Of a DNA stretch of 39,703 bases, positions 1-6,659 are shown piece by piece (positions within the stretch are counted from its first letter, which is position 1; each line of letters opens with the position of its first letter). A model generated the notes under the pieces. It did not search any database. It worked only from the letters and a program-made list of their open reading frames with translations, and had not been told where the DNA came from. The stretch comes from an uncultured Oscillospiraceae bacterium. GTDB lineage: Bacteria > Bacillota > Clostridia > Oscillospirales > Acutalibacteraceae. Made by a program: the position numbers and the translations under genes. The stretch covers positions 1 to 39,703 of the forward strand of contig URNB01000010.1 of NCBI GenBank assembly GCA_900549055.1, written 5' to 3'.

Positions 1-46
1 ACCAACATGCTCGGGTTAAGGTACTTTTGAATTGTTCAGCAGGCAT
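1..46 (+). repeat. Right end of multi-hairpin repeat (copy A, cut by window edge)
   Basis: These bases match the right end of the full repeat at 2265-2520: the loop and right arm of its last hairpin, then the right terminal inverted repeat ending in GGCAT, followed by TA at 47-48. The orientation is the same as copy B. One base differs from copy B in the hairpin arm (TACTTTTGAA here, TACCTTTGAA in B), so the arm here is a perfect match to the left arm seen in the full copies. The left part lies outside the window. It sits downstream of the groEL terminator, in non-coding DNA. Confidence 0.9.
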
Positions 47-93
47 TAATATAAAGCCTTGACCGCTTGCAGATATTGAAAATACATATACGC

Positions 94-128
94 AAAAAAT
101 CCTCCCCGAATATCGGGAAGGATTTTTT
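94..128 (-). terminator. Intrinsic terminator of groESL
   Basis: On the minus strand a stem built from AAAAAATCCT and AGGATTTTTT, with a GC-rich inner part (CCCGA/TCGGG) around a short ATA loop, is followed by a T run. It lies about 45 bases past the groEL stop. A-rich and T-rich flanks on both sides would let it stop transcription from either direction, including any reading out of repeat copy A. Confidence 0.85.
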
Positions 129-171
129 CTTTGCTCTAAACTATTATTTTTTGCCTTAACCGTGCTGCGGA

Positions 172-1809
172 TTAATACATTCCGCCCGCCTGCGCGGCAG
201 CGGCTGCGGCTGCGTTTGCAGCGGCTGCATCCTCCTTCTTATCGGCAACAAGGCTCTCGGTAGTAAGAACCATTGCCGCAACGGAAGCCGCGTTTTCAAG
301 AGCAGAGCGTGTAACCTTGGTCGGGTCAACAATGCCCGCTTCTATCATATCGGTATAGGTCTCGTTATAAGCGTCAAAGCCGTAGTTCACCTTGCCGCTG
401 TTTACGATCTTATCTATAATTACAGAGCCTTCAAGACCTGCGTTGAACGCAATCTGCTTAATCGGAGCCTCAAGAGCCTTAAGCACTATATTAACGCCTG
501 TTTTTTCATCGCCCGAAACGGTATCAAGCAGCGCCTTAACATCAGGAATAGCGTTAATAAGTGCTACGCCGCCGCCCGCGACAATGCCCTCTTCAACAGC
601 AGCCTTGGTAGCGGAAAGAGCGTCCTCGATGCGGAGTTTTTTATCCTTCATTTCAATTTCGGTAGCAGCACCGACCTTGATTACGGCTACGCCGCCCGCA
701 AGCTTGGCAAGTCTCTCCTGAAGCTTTTCCTTATCGAAATCAGAGGTGGTAACTGCCAGCTCGTTTCTTATCTGGGCTACTCTGTCCTTAATGGCGGCAG
801 AATCGCCTGCACCGTCAACAATAATGGTGTTTTCCTTTGTAACCTTGACCTGGCGCGCCTTGCCGAGCTGCTCCATGGTGGTGTCCTTAAGCTCAAGTCC
901 GAGCTCCTCGGAGATAACCTCACCGCCGGTGAGAATAGCTATATCGCGGAGCATTTCCTTGCGTCTGTCACCGAAGCCCGGAGCCTTAACCGCAACGCAG
1001 GTAAATGTGCCGCGCAGCTTGTTAACGATAAGGGTTGAAAGAGCCTCGCCCTCAATATCCTCTGCGATTATAAGCAGCTTCTTGCCTGCTTGGACAATCT
1101 GCTCGAGCAGCGGCAGAATCTCCTGAATGTTGGATATCTTCTTATCGGTTATAAGGATAAGAGCGTCGTCAAGCACAGCCTCCATCTTATCGGAATCGGT
1201 CACCATATAGGGGGTAATGTATCCGCGGTCGAACTGCATACCCTCAACAACCTCGGAGTATGTTTCGGCGGTCTTTGATTCTTCAACGGTGATAACGCCG
1301 TCGGCAGTAACCTTGCTCATAGCCTCGGCAATAAGCTTGCCTATGACCTCGTCGCCCGAAGAAACGGTTGCAACACGCGCGATATCGTCGCTGCCACTTA
1401 CCTTTTTGGAGTTCTTTACAACCGTATCAATAGCGGTATCAACCGCGTTTTTAATGCCTTTTTTAACCACCATCGGGTTAGCGCCCGCGGCAACATTTTT
1501 CATGCCCTCTTTAATAAGAGCCTGTGCCAAAACGGTAGCAGTGGTGGTACCGTCGCCCGCAGCGTCGTTAGTCTTAACAGATACTTCCTTAACAAGCTGC
1601 GCACCCATATTTTCAAACGGGTCGTCAAGCTCTATTTCCTTTGCTATAGTCACACCGTCGTTAGTGATAAGGGGCGAGCCGTATTTTTTATCGAGAACAA
1701 CGTTTCTGCCCTTGGGTCCTAAGGTTACCTTTACGGCGTCTGCCAGTTTATCAACGCCTGCCTGAAGCGATTTTCTTGCTTCCTCGCCGAAAACAATATT
1801 TTTAGCCAT
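172..1809 (-). CDS. groEL: Chaperonin GroEL (60 kDa, Hsp60)
   Basis: GroEL forms the double-ring ATP-driven folding chamber of the cytosol and works with GroES. The 545-residue product has the usual family length. It carries the N-terminal KNIVFGEEAR segment, the ATP-binding LGPKGRNVV and GDGTTTATVL motifs, and the apical-domain run ending KAPGFGDRRKEML. The start is supported by GGAGG nine bases upstream. The C-terminus is an alanine-rich stretch ending AGGMY, in place of the plain GGM-repeat tail of many homologues. It lies 16 bases after groES in the same transcript and is followed by a terminator. Identity is certain from sequence; whether it is the only chaperonin in the genome cannot be seen. 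Confidence 0.98.
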   Translation of the reverse strand: MAKNIVFGEEARKSLQAGVDKLADAVKVTLGPKGRNVVLDKKYGSPLITNDGVTIAKEIELDDPFENMGAQLVKEVSVKTNDAAGDGTTTATVLAQALIKEGMKNVAAGANPMVVKKGIKNAVDTAIDTVVKNSKKVSGSDDIARVATVSSGDEVIGKLIAEAMSKVTADGVITVEESKTAETYSEVVEGMQFDRGYITPYMVTDSDKMEAVLDDALILITDKKISNIQEILPLLEQIVQAGKKLLIIAEDIEGEALSTLIVNKLRGTFTCVAVKAPGFGDRRKEMLRDIAILTGGEVISEELGLELKDTTMEQLGKARQVKVTKENTIIVDGAGDSAAIKDRVAQIRNELAVTTSDFDKEKLQERLAKLAGGVAVIKVGAATEIEMKDKKLRIEDALSATKAAVEEGIVAGGGVALINAIPDVKALLDTVSGDEKTGVNIVLKALEAPIKQIAFNAGLEGSVIIDKIVNSGKVNYGFDAYNETYTDMIEAGIVDPTKVTRSALENAASVAAMVLTTESLVADKKEDAAAANAAAAAAAQAGGMY

Positions 1810-1825
1810 AATAAATTACCTCCGA

Positions 1826-2110
1826 TTATTCAACTATTGCCAAAATATCCGACTGGTGGAGAATTGTATATTCCTCGCCGTCAATTTTAATATCAGTGCC
1901 CGAGTATTTAGCGGCGATTACCTTATCGCCCTCTTTAACGGACATTTTAACTTCTTTACCGTCAACCGTGCCGCCGGGACCTACGGCTACAACAACCGCA
2001 ACCTGCGGCTTTTCCTTTGCGGCGGATGTTAAAACAATGCCGCTTTTTGTGGTTTCTTCCGCTTCGGTCGCCTTTATGACGACATTATCGGCCAAAGGTT
2101 TAATTTTCAT
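1826..2110 (-). CDS. groES: Co-chaperonin GroES (10 kDa)
   Basis: GroES caps the GroEL cylinder as a heptamer. The 94-residue product begins MKIKPLADNVVIK and has the mobile loop region (TKSGIVLTSAAKEKPQ) and the C-terminal YTILHQSDILAIVE strand of the family. An in-frame start five codons earlier exists, but the ATG at 2110 has GGAGG seven bases upstream and gives the standard family N-terminus, so it is chosen. It is the first gene of the groES-groEL operon and is driven by the promoter at 2200-2227. Confidence 0.97.
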   Translation of the reverse strand: MKIKPLADNVVIKATEAEETTKSGIVLTSAAKEKPQVAVVVAVGPGGTVDGKEVKMSVKEGDKVIAAKYSGTDIKIDGEEYTILHQSDILAIVE

Positions 2111-2199
2111 ATCTGATTCCTCCAAACAATATTAAGCGTGAGAAAAAGGCAACCGGTAAAGTGCCGGAATATTCTTCCTCTCTCTTTCGTACAATATAC

Positions 2200-2227
2200 A
2201 TTATAATCGAAAATCAGGGAAAGTCAA
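2200..2227 (-). promoter_or_regulatory. Sigma-A-type promoter of groES-groEL
   Basis: On the minus strand TTGACT (2222-2227) and a perfect TATAAT (2200-2205) are separated by 16 bases, about 90 bases before the groES start. No CIRCE inverted repeat (TTAGCACTC-N9-GAGTGCTAA) is visible between the promoter and the gene, nor a tandem CtsR heptamer. Repeat copy B begins about 37 bases upstream of the -35 box. Confidence 0.8.
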
Positions 2228-2264
2228 TACCACATTTTTAAAATTAAATTTTTGTTAATAATTA

Positions 2265-2520
2265 ATGTCTACTGAATAATTGCATTAGCAAATGCAATTA
2301 TATAAAATCGAGTTAAAATCTCGATTTTATGGGTCAAAACCTTTGTTTTGACCGTCAGTATCCATTGATTGTCGCCTGATTTTAAAAAGAATCAAAATGT
2401 GATTCTTTTTAAAGTGCAAGGTTTTTGCGCAATTTTGCGAAAAAACCTTGCACCTGAACAATTCAAAAGTTTACACCAACATGCTCGGGTTAAGGTACCT
2501 TTGAATTGTTCAGCAGGCAT
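2265..2520 (+). repeat. Multi-hairpin MITE-like repeat, full copy B
   Basis: This is a 256-bp non-coding element between the divergent groES and cwlD genes. The ends are imperfect inverted repeats (ATGTCTACTGAA on the left, ATGCCTGCTGAA on the right read inward), each flanked by TA. Inside, in order, are six hairpins. H1 is at 2277-2300, a 10-bp perfect stem with loop AGCA. H2 is at 2302-2330, 11 bp perfect. H3 is at 2332-2353, 9 bp perfect. After a 27-base unpaired spacer comes H4 at 2381-2413, 13 bp perfect. H5 is at 2414-2453, 13 bp plus an inner CGCAA/TTGCG stem. H6 is at 2456-2511, 14 bp with one mismatch and a long loop. No ORF spans it. TA flanks would fit IS630/Tc1-mariner-type movement by a transposase supplied elsewhere; that is inference. 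Confidence 0.92.
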
Positions 2521-2530
2521 TAATTAAAAT
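2501..2530 (+). promoter_or_regulatory. Possible hybrid promoter for cwlD-radA formed by repeat end plus flank
   Basis: TTGAAT (2501-2506) inside the right end of repeat copy B and TAAAAT (2525-2530) in the flanking DNA are 18 bases apart and point at cwlD, which starts 70 bases further on. No better promoter is visible in that gap. The same arrangement recurs at the right ends of copies A and C. This is a sequence-only prediction. Confidence 0.4.
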
Positions 2531-2600
2531 ACGGATAAGGCGTAATGTTCTACGGCACCGCATGAAAACATATTTTTAATTGTATGGGAGTGATTGCGGA

Positions 2601-3314
2601 ATGTTTAAGGGACGAACGGCGGCGGTATTATCATTGATTTTATGTCTGGCTTTTTTCAGCACGCTTATGCGCGGCAGAATTCCGACCTTGGCGGTATCGG
2701 GAAGCGTGATGGGAAGACCCACGGTTATTTTAGACGCCGGTCACGGCGGGTTTGACGGCGGCGCGGTTGCGCCCGACGGAACGGTGGAAAAGGAAATAAA
2801 TCTTAAAATTGCCTTAAAGCTGAAGGAATTTTTAAGGCTCGGAGGGTATGAGGTCGTTATGACGCGGGACAGCGATGTTTCAACCGACGATGTTGAAACC
2901 GATAAAATTGCCGCCCGCAAAAAAAGCGATCTTAAAAACCGATTGAAGCTTATGAAGGATTATCCCGACGCGGTGTTTGTGAGTATACATCTCAATAAAT
3001 TCACCACCTCCGCCGCAGCGGGCTCGCAGGTGTTTTACGGCGCGGGCAGAGAGGAATCGAAAAAGCTCGGAGAGGATATACAGAAAGCGATAGTACGGCT
3101 TTTGCAGCCCGAAAACACAAGAGTTAACAAGCAGGCGACGAGCAGCACCTATATTCTTTACAATGCAACCCTGCCCGCGGTGCTTGTGGAATGCGGCTTT
3201 TTAAGCAACACCGCCGAGCTTAAACGGCTTAAGACCGAGGAATACCAAAACAAAATGGCGTTCGGCATTTTTTGCGGAATAATGGATTATTATAAAATTG
3301 CGGAGGAAGGCTAA
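2601..3314 (+). CDS. cwlD: N-acetylmuramoyl-L-alanine amidase, CwlD-like
   Basis: This is a zinc amidase of the Amidase_3 family that cleaves the bond between MurNAc and L-Ala in peptidoglycan; CwlD members prepare muramic-delta-lactam in the spore cortex. The 237-residue product has an N-terminal membrane or signal segment (about residues 5-22), the zinc-binding ILDAGHGGFDGGA motif with its His, a SIHLNKF motif with the second zinc His, and VLVECGFLSN with the catalytic Glu. The RKKSDLKNRL stretch between these resembles CwlD rather than vegetative amidases. The ATG at 2601 is preferred over the in-frame TTG at 2580 because GGGAG lies about 10 bases upstream. The radA ATG follows its stop directly. 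CwlD is likely but not proven; a general cell-wall amidase is the alternative. Confidence 0.85.
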   Translation: MFKGRTAAVLSLILCLAFFSTLMRGRIPTLAVSGSVMGRPTVILDAGHGGFDGGAVAPDGTVEKEINLKIALKLKEFLRLGGYEVVMTRDSDVSTDDVETDKIAARKKSDLKNRLKLMKDYPDAVFVSIHLNKFTTSAAAGSQVFYGAGREESKKLGEDIQKAIVRLLQPENTRVNKQATSSTYILYNATLPAVLVECGFLSNTAELKRLKTEEYQNKMAFGIFCGIMDYYKIAEEG

Positions 3315-4682
3315 ATGGCAACAAAAAGCAAAACGGTATTTGTCTGCGGCGAATGCGGCTATGAAACGCCCAAATGGGTGGGGAAATGTCCCGGCTGCGG
3401 CGAATGGAACACAATGGTTGAGGATGTCCGCCTGCCGCAGAAGGCGGCGGTGTCTGCAGCTCCGCGGCCGGCTCACACATTTTCGGCAATGCCGCTGTCG
3501 CAAATAAACGCGGCGGACGAGCACCGCTTTGTAACCGGAATATCCGAGCTTGACAGAGTGCTCGGCGGCGGCATAGTAAAGGGCTCGGTGATATTGCTTT
3601 CGGGCGATCCCGGAATCGGAAAATCGACCATACTTCTGCAGGTCTGCAACGCGCTGCAGGGCGATATTAAAATTCTTTATGTATCGGGTGAGGAATCGGC
3701 GATTCAAATTAAATTAAGAGCAAAGCGCATAGGCGTTGAAAGCGACGCAGTATCCGTAATGACCGAGACCGATGTTCAGACGGTTTGCGAATACATAAAT
3801 TCCGCCCGTCCCGATCTTGTTATGATAGACTCGATCCAAACCATGCAGCACCCCGATATTTCATCGTCCCCCGGCAGCATAGTTCAGGTGCGCGAATCGG
3901 CAAATCTGCTTCTGCGCACGGGTAAGAGCCTTGACATTCCGATCTTTATTGTCGGTCATGTCAATAAGGGCGGCGATATCGCAGGGCCTAAGGTGATGGA
4001 GCATATTGTGGATACGGTACTTTATTTTGAGGGGGAAAGAAATCAGTCCTACCGCATTTTAAGGGCGATAAAAAACCGTTTCGGCTCAACAAACGAAATA
4101 GGCGTTTTTGAGATGACCGAAACGGGGCTTGCGGAGGTTGAAAACCCGTCCGCTATGATGCTTTCGGGCAGAATGAGCGATGTTTCGGGCGGGTGCATAA
4201 CCTGCATTATCGAGGGTACGCGCCCGATATTGGCAGAGGTGCAGGGGCTTGTTGCGGCAACGGGCTTCGGCAACGCGCGCAGAACCGCCGCCGGCTTTGA
4301 TTATAACCGCTTAAATCTTCTGCTTGCGGTACTCGAAAAAAGGCTGGGGCTTATGTTCTCGAATCTTGATACCTATATAAACATAGTCGGCGGAATAAGG
4401 CTTGACGAGCCTGCGGCGGATCTTGCCGTGGCTATGGCGCTGGTTTCGGGGCTTCGCGATATACCGATCGACGAAAATACAATTGCATTCGGCGAGATAG
4501 GTCTTTCGGGTGAGCTGCGCAGCGTTCCGCGCGCACAGGCGCGTGTAAACGAGGCGGAGCGGATGGGCTTTACTCGCTGTATACTGCCGACGGCGTGCCT
4601 TAAGCAGATCAATTCCGCTCCCGGGGGAATCAAGCTTATCGGGGTCAAGCGGCTGTCGGACGCGGTGGCGTTTATTAAGTAG
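3315..4682 (+). CDS. radA: DNA repair protein RadA (Sms)
   Basis: RadA is a RecA-like hexameric ATPase and helicase that extends branches in homologous recombination. The 455-residue product has the full domain set: an N-terminal zinc finger with two CxxC pairs (CGECG and CPGCG, residues about 10-30), Walker A GDPGIGKST near residue 97, the RadA-specific KNRFGSTNE motif, and a C-terminal Lon-protease-like domain from about residue 275 that lacks a functional protease dyad in the family. Its ATG abuts the cwlD stop, so the two are probably co-transcribed. Its last 8 bases overlap the end of the convergent small gene at 4675-4821. Confidence 0.97.
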   Translation: MATKSKTVFVCGECGYETPKWVGKCPGCGEWNTMVEDVRLPQKAAVSAAPRPAHTFSAMPLSQINAADEHRFVTGISELDRVLGGGIVKGSVILLSGDPGIGKSTILLQVCNALQGDIKILYVSGEESAIQIKLRAKRIGVESDAVSVMTETDVQTVCEYINSARPDLVMIDSIQTMQHPDISSSPGSIVQVRESANLLLRTGKSLDIPIFIVGHVNKGGDIAGPKVMEHIVDTVLYFEGERNQSYRILRAIKNRFGSTNEIGVFEMTETGLAEVENPSAMMLSGRMSDVSGGCITCIIEGTRPILAEVQGLVAATGFGNARRTAAGFDYNRLNLLLAVLEKRLGLMFSNLDTYINIVGGIRLDEPAADLAVAMALVSGLRDIPIDENTIAFGEIGLSGELRSVPRAQARVNEAERMGFTRCILPTACLKQINSAPGGIKLIGVKRLSDAVAFIK

Positions 4683-4821
4683 AGCCGCCGTTTTTGTCGG
4701 TCTCGGGTCGGCTTAAATACGGGCACACCCCCGAAACGGAATTTACAACCGTGCATTTGTTAAGCGTGCAGTAGCCGTCGGACTGATATTTGCAGTTTTC
4801 GGCGCATTGAATTAATCCCAT
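4675..4821 (-). CDS. Small cysteine-rich protein of unknown function (48 aa)
   Basis: The 48-residue product starts MGLIQCAENCKYQSDGYC and has cysteines at 6, 10, 18, 23 and 33, the last within CPYL. This pattern recurs in tiny Clostridia proteins that databases sometimes label hydroxymyristoyl-ACP dehydratase, a name with no structural basis at this size; a metal-binding role is my inference. The ATG at 4821 has GGAG nine bases upstream. The reading frame stays open upstream to 4998, but that part lies in repeat copy C and has no family resemblance, so it is not coding. A possible promoter comes from the repeat end (4841-4868). Confidence 0.75.
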   Translation of the reverse strand: MGLIQCAENCKYQSDGYCTLNKCTVVNSVSGVCPYLSRPETDKNGGST

Positions 4822-4840
4822 TTTGATTATCTCCAAAACC

Positions 4841-4868
4841 GTTATATAATGCCTGCCGAACAATTCAA
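4841..4868 (-). promoter_or_regulatory. Possible hybrid promoter for the small Cys-rich gene from repeat copy C
   Basis: On the minus strand TTGAAT (4863-4868, inside the repeat) and TATAAC (4841-4846, in the flank) are 16 bases apart, ending about 20 bases before the small gene's start at 4821. The transcript would have a very short leader. It is the same arrangement as at the right end of copy B. Confidence 0.35.
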
Positions 4869-5102
4869 AAGTACCTAACCTGGCATGTTGGTGTAAACTT
4901 TTGAATTGTTCAGGTGCAAGGTTTTTGCGCAATTTTGCGAAAAAACCTTGCACTTTAAAAAGAATCACATTTTGATTCTTTTTAAAATCAGGCGACAATC
5001 AATGGATACTGACGGTCAAAACAAAGGTTTTGACCCATAAAATCGAGATTTTAACTCGATTTTATATAATTGCATTTGCTAATGCAATTATTCGGTAGAC
5101 AT
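4849..5102 (-). repeat. Multi-hairpin MITE-like repeat, full copy C (inverted)
   Basis: This 254-bp copy lies in the opposite orientation to copies A and B, between the divergent small gene and lipoprotein gene. Read on the minus strand it matches copy B through the left end, H1, H2, H3, the spacer and H4, base for base except for the left end. H5 (4914-4953) is identical to copy B on the plus strand, so it is inverted relative to the rest of the element. H6 (4858-4911) has a changed, 2-base-shorter loop and a perfect 15-bp stem. The ends carry CCGAA where copy B has CTGAA, on both sides. TA flanks each end. Confidence 0.92.
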
Positions 5103-5258
5103 TATATACGGTTAGTATGAAAAATAAAATCAATAATATACACAAAACGGCTGTTCGAAACAGGTATTTAGCTTTCCTGTGCTCGGGCGGCTGTTTTATT
5201 TGTCTGCGGAAATTTCAAGAATTCATAAAAATGTCTTTATTTTTGTAATCGGCTGTGA
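5103..5258. other. Non-coding stretch with weak hairpins upstream of the lipoprotein gene
   Basis: No ORF is supported here. The octamer CGGCTGTT occurs twice (5148-5155 and 5188-5195). ACAGG (5160-5164) can pair with CCTGT (5176-5180), or AAACAG (5158-5163) can pair with CTGTTT (5191-5196), which is followed by a T-rich run. The two pairings exclude each other. This could be a weak terminator or attenuator, or chance. Confidence 0.3.
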
Positions 5259-5264
5259 TATAAT
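5256..5264 (+). promoter_or_regulatory. Extended -10 promoter element of the lipoprotein gene
   Basis: TGATATAAT is a perfect extended -10 (TGn followed by TATAAT), 37 bases before the ATG at 5301. The -35 region around 5236 (TTTATT) is weak, which is common for extended -10 promoters. It may drive the lipoprotein and the two-component genes behind it. Confidence 0.6.
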
Positions 5265-5300
5265 CTATGATGTATATTTATGTGCGGGGACGGTGAAAGC

Positions 5301-6614
5301 ATGAGCTTGAAAAAAGCTGCGGCGTTGATATATACGCTTATTATATGCATATCGCTTTGCGGCTGTAAAATGTTTACCGCTGATACCGCGGAGCTTTTAA
5401 GCCCGCCCGAGCTCACGGGCGATATCGCCCCGATAGCAAGCGCCATTTCCGCCTCTGCGGGAGGGGAGTACACCCTTAAATATCCGTCGGTAGGGAACTA
5501 CCGCTCGGCTGTTGTACAGAACGATATCAACGGCGACGGCATTATGGAGGCATTTGCCTTTTACAGCATGACCGAGGATGAATCCACCGTTATGTATGTA
5601 AATGCTATCTGCAGCGAAAACGGCAAGTGGAAATCGGTAGCAAAGCAGAAAATAGTGGCCGGCGGAGTTGACCGTGTGGATTTCTGCGATTTGGACGGCG
5701 ACGGTATTTCGGAAATACTTATCGGCTGGGAAATTTACGGCACCAGTGAAATGCAAATGGCGGTATACAGCTTTAAAAACGACGAGCTTAACCGAAGAAT
5801 GTTACAACAGTACACGCATTTTCTGTGCGGTGATATTGATGAGGACGGCAACAACGAAATAACGGTCATAATGATAAACAGCGGCGACACGCCCAATACC
5901 GCCACGGTTTATCGCCTTAACGAAAACGGCGTTACCGCGCTTTACTCCGCCGAGCTTGACAGGGGAGTCAAAACCGTAAACGAGCCGGTATATGCTCATT
6001 TGTCATCGGGCAAGCCCGCGATTTATATTGATGAGATAAAGGGCGTCGGTGCTGTGACTGAGGTGCTTTTCATAGAGAAAAACAAGCTGGTGAATCCGCT
6101 CTTTAATGCGGAGAAGGGTGAGACTACCGCAACGCTGCGTGCGGCTGCCTTCGGTGTGCAGGATATAAACAGCGACGGAATTATTGAAATTCCCGTTCAG
6201 CGCGAGGTGCCCGCCGTAAGCAAGAGCGATGTCGCCGAAAAAATTTATCTTACCGACTGGTGCTCCTATAACGGAGAAGCGCTGACCCCGCAGATAAGCG
6301 CACTTATGAACGCGAATGACGGATATTACTATATCGTACCGTCAAAGCTTATAGATCGGATGGCGGTTTATAAAAACACCGACCGCCATTTGAGAGAGAT
6401 ATACCGATACGACGGCAATGCCGCGGGAGACCTGCTTTTTACCATTAAAACAGTTAAAAAGACCGATTGGGATAATGAGCGGTACGCGGGGCGCGGCTTT
6501 TCCGAAATCACGCATGACGGCGTTTCCTCTTATATTTGCAGCATTTCCGAAGCAGGTGAGGCAAACGGCATGACCGTCACGGAAATAAGGCAGAATTTCA
6601 GACTTATTGATTAG
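5301..6614 (+). CDS. Lipoprotein with VCBS/FG-GAP-like calcium-binding repeats
   Basis: The 437-residue product has a lipoprotein signal peptide: KK near the N-terminus, a hydrophobic core, then lipobox LCGC with the lipidated Cys at residue 22. It should be anchored on the outer face of the membrane. Four acidic loops of the form DxNxDG or DxDxDG stand at about residues 75, 130, 178 and 288, spaced as in FG-GAP/VCBS beta-propeller blades, where such loops bind calcium. No enzyme motif is seen. The ATG at 5301 is chosen because it gives a clean signal peptide; an in-frame ATG at 5280 would put acidic residues in front. It precedes a two-component pair by 45 bases, so a sensory accessory role is possible but unproven. 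Confidence 0.85.
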   Translation: MSLKKAAALIYTLIICISLCGCKMFTADTAELLSPPELTGDIAPIASAISASAGGEYTLKYPSVGNYRSAVVQNDINGDGIMEAFAFYSMTEDESTVMYVNAICSENGKWKSVAKQKIVAGGVDRVDFCDLDGDGISEILIGWEIYGTSEMQMAVYSFKNDELNRRMLQQYTHFLCGDIDEDGNNEITVIMINSGDTPNTATVYRLNENGVTALYSAELDRGVKTVNEPVYAHLSSGKPAIYIDEIKGVGAVTEVLFIEKNKLVNPLFNAEKGETTATLRAAAFGVQDINSDGIIEIPVQREVPAVSKSDVAEKIYLTDWCSYNGEALTPQISALMNANDGYYYIVPSKLIDRMAVYKNTDRHLREIYRYDGNAAGDLLFTIKTVKKTDWDNERYAGRGFSEITHDGVSSYICSISEAGEANGMTVTEIRQNFRLID

Positions 6615-6659
6615 CTCTGATGAAACATAACATATCATGCTTAAAGGGACGGAGATAGA

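Noticed and set aside
392..1765. Several open frames antisense to groEL
   Set aside because: They are shadows of the groEL frame with no ribosome sites or recognisable domains; the groEL protein is intact.
2332..2353. CtsR operator in repeat hairpin H3, which contains GGTCAAA
   Set aside because: CtsR needs two tandem heptamers on one strand three bases apart. Here the heptamer occurs once on each strand as the arms of a hairpin.
2381..2453. Repeat hairpins H4 and H5 as ordinary terminators
   Set aside because: Neither is followed by a T run outside the stem, and the element does not sit behind a gene in copy B or C; both lie between divergent genes.
2277..2511. CRISPR array or integron attC-type site
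   Set aside because: The successive hairpins differ in sequence, so there is no repeated unit with spacers, and there is no integrase or cas gene.
3201..3707. 168-residue minus-strand frame across the cwlD-radA junction
   Set aside because: It covers the end of one well-supported gene and the zinc finger of another, and has basic, low-complexity composition typical of an antisense shadow.
4822..4998. Upstream extension of the small cysteine-rich ORF into repeat copy C (a 107-residue reading)
   Set aside because: The extra residues are translated from repeat hairpins, the internal ATG at 4821 has its own ribosome site, and the conserved family part begins there.
4835..5114. Seven- or eight-base target duplication around copy C
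   Set aside because: TTATATA occurs on both sides, but the boundaries would be asymmetric and copy B shows no matching duplication. TA flanks fit all the visible ends better.
5397..5756. Open frame antisense within the lipoprotein gene, like the many similar frames opposite other genes
   Set aside because: There is no start signal or family resemblance, and the opposite frame encodes a clear protein with signal peptide and repeats.
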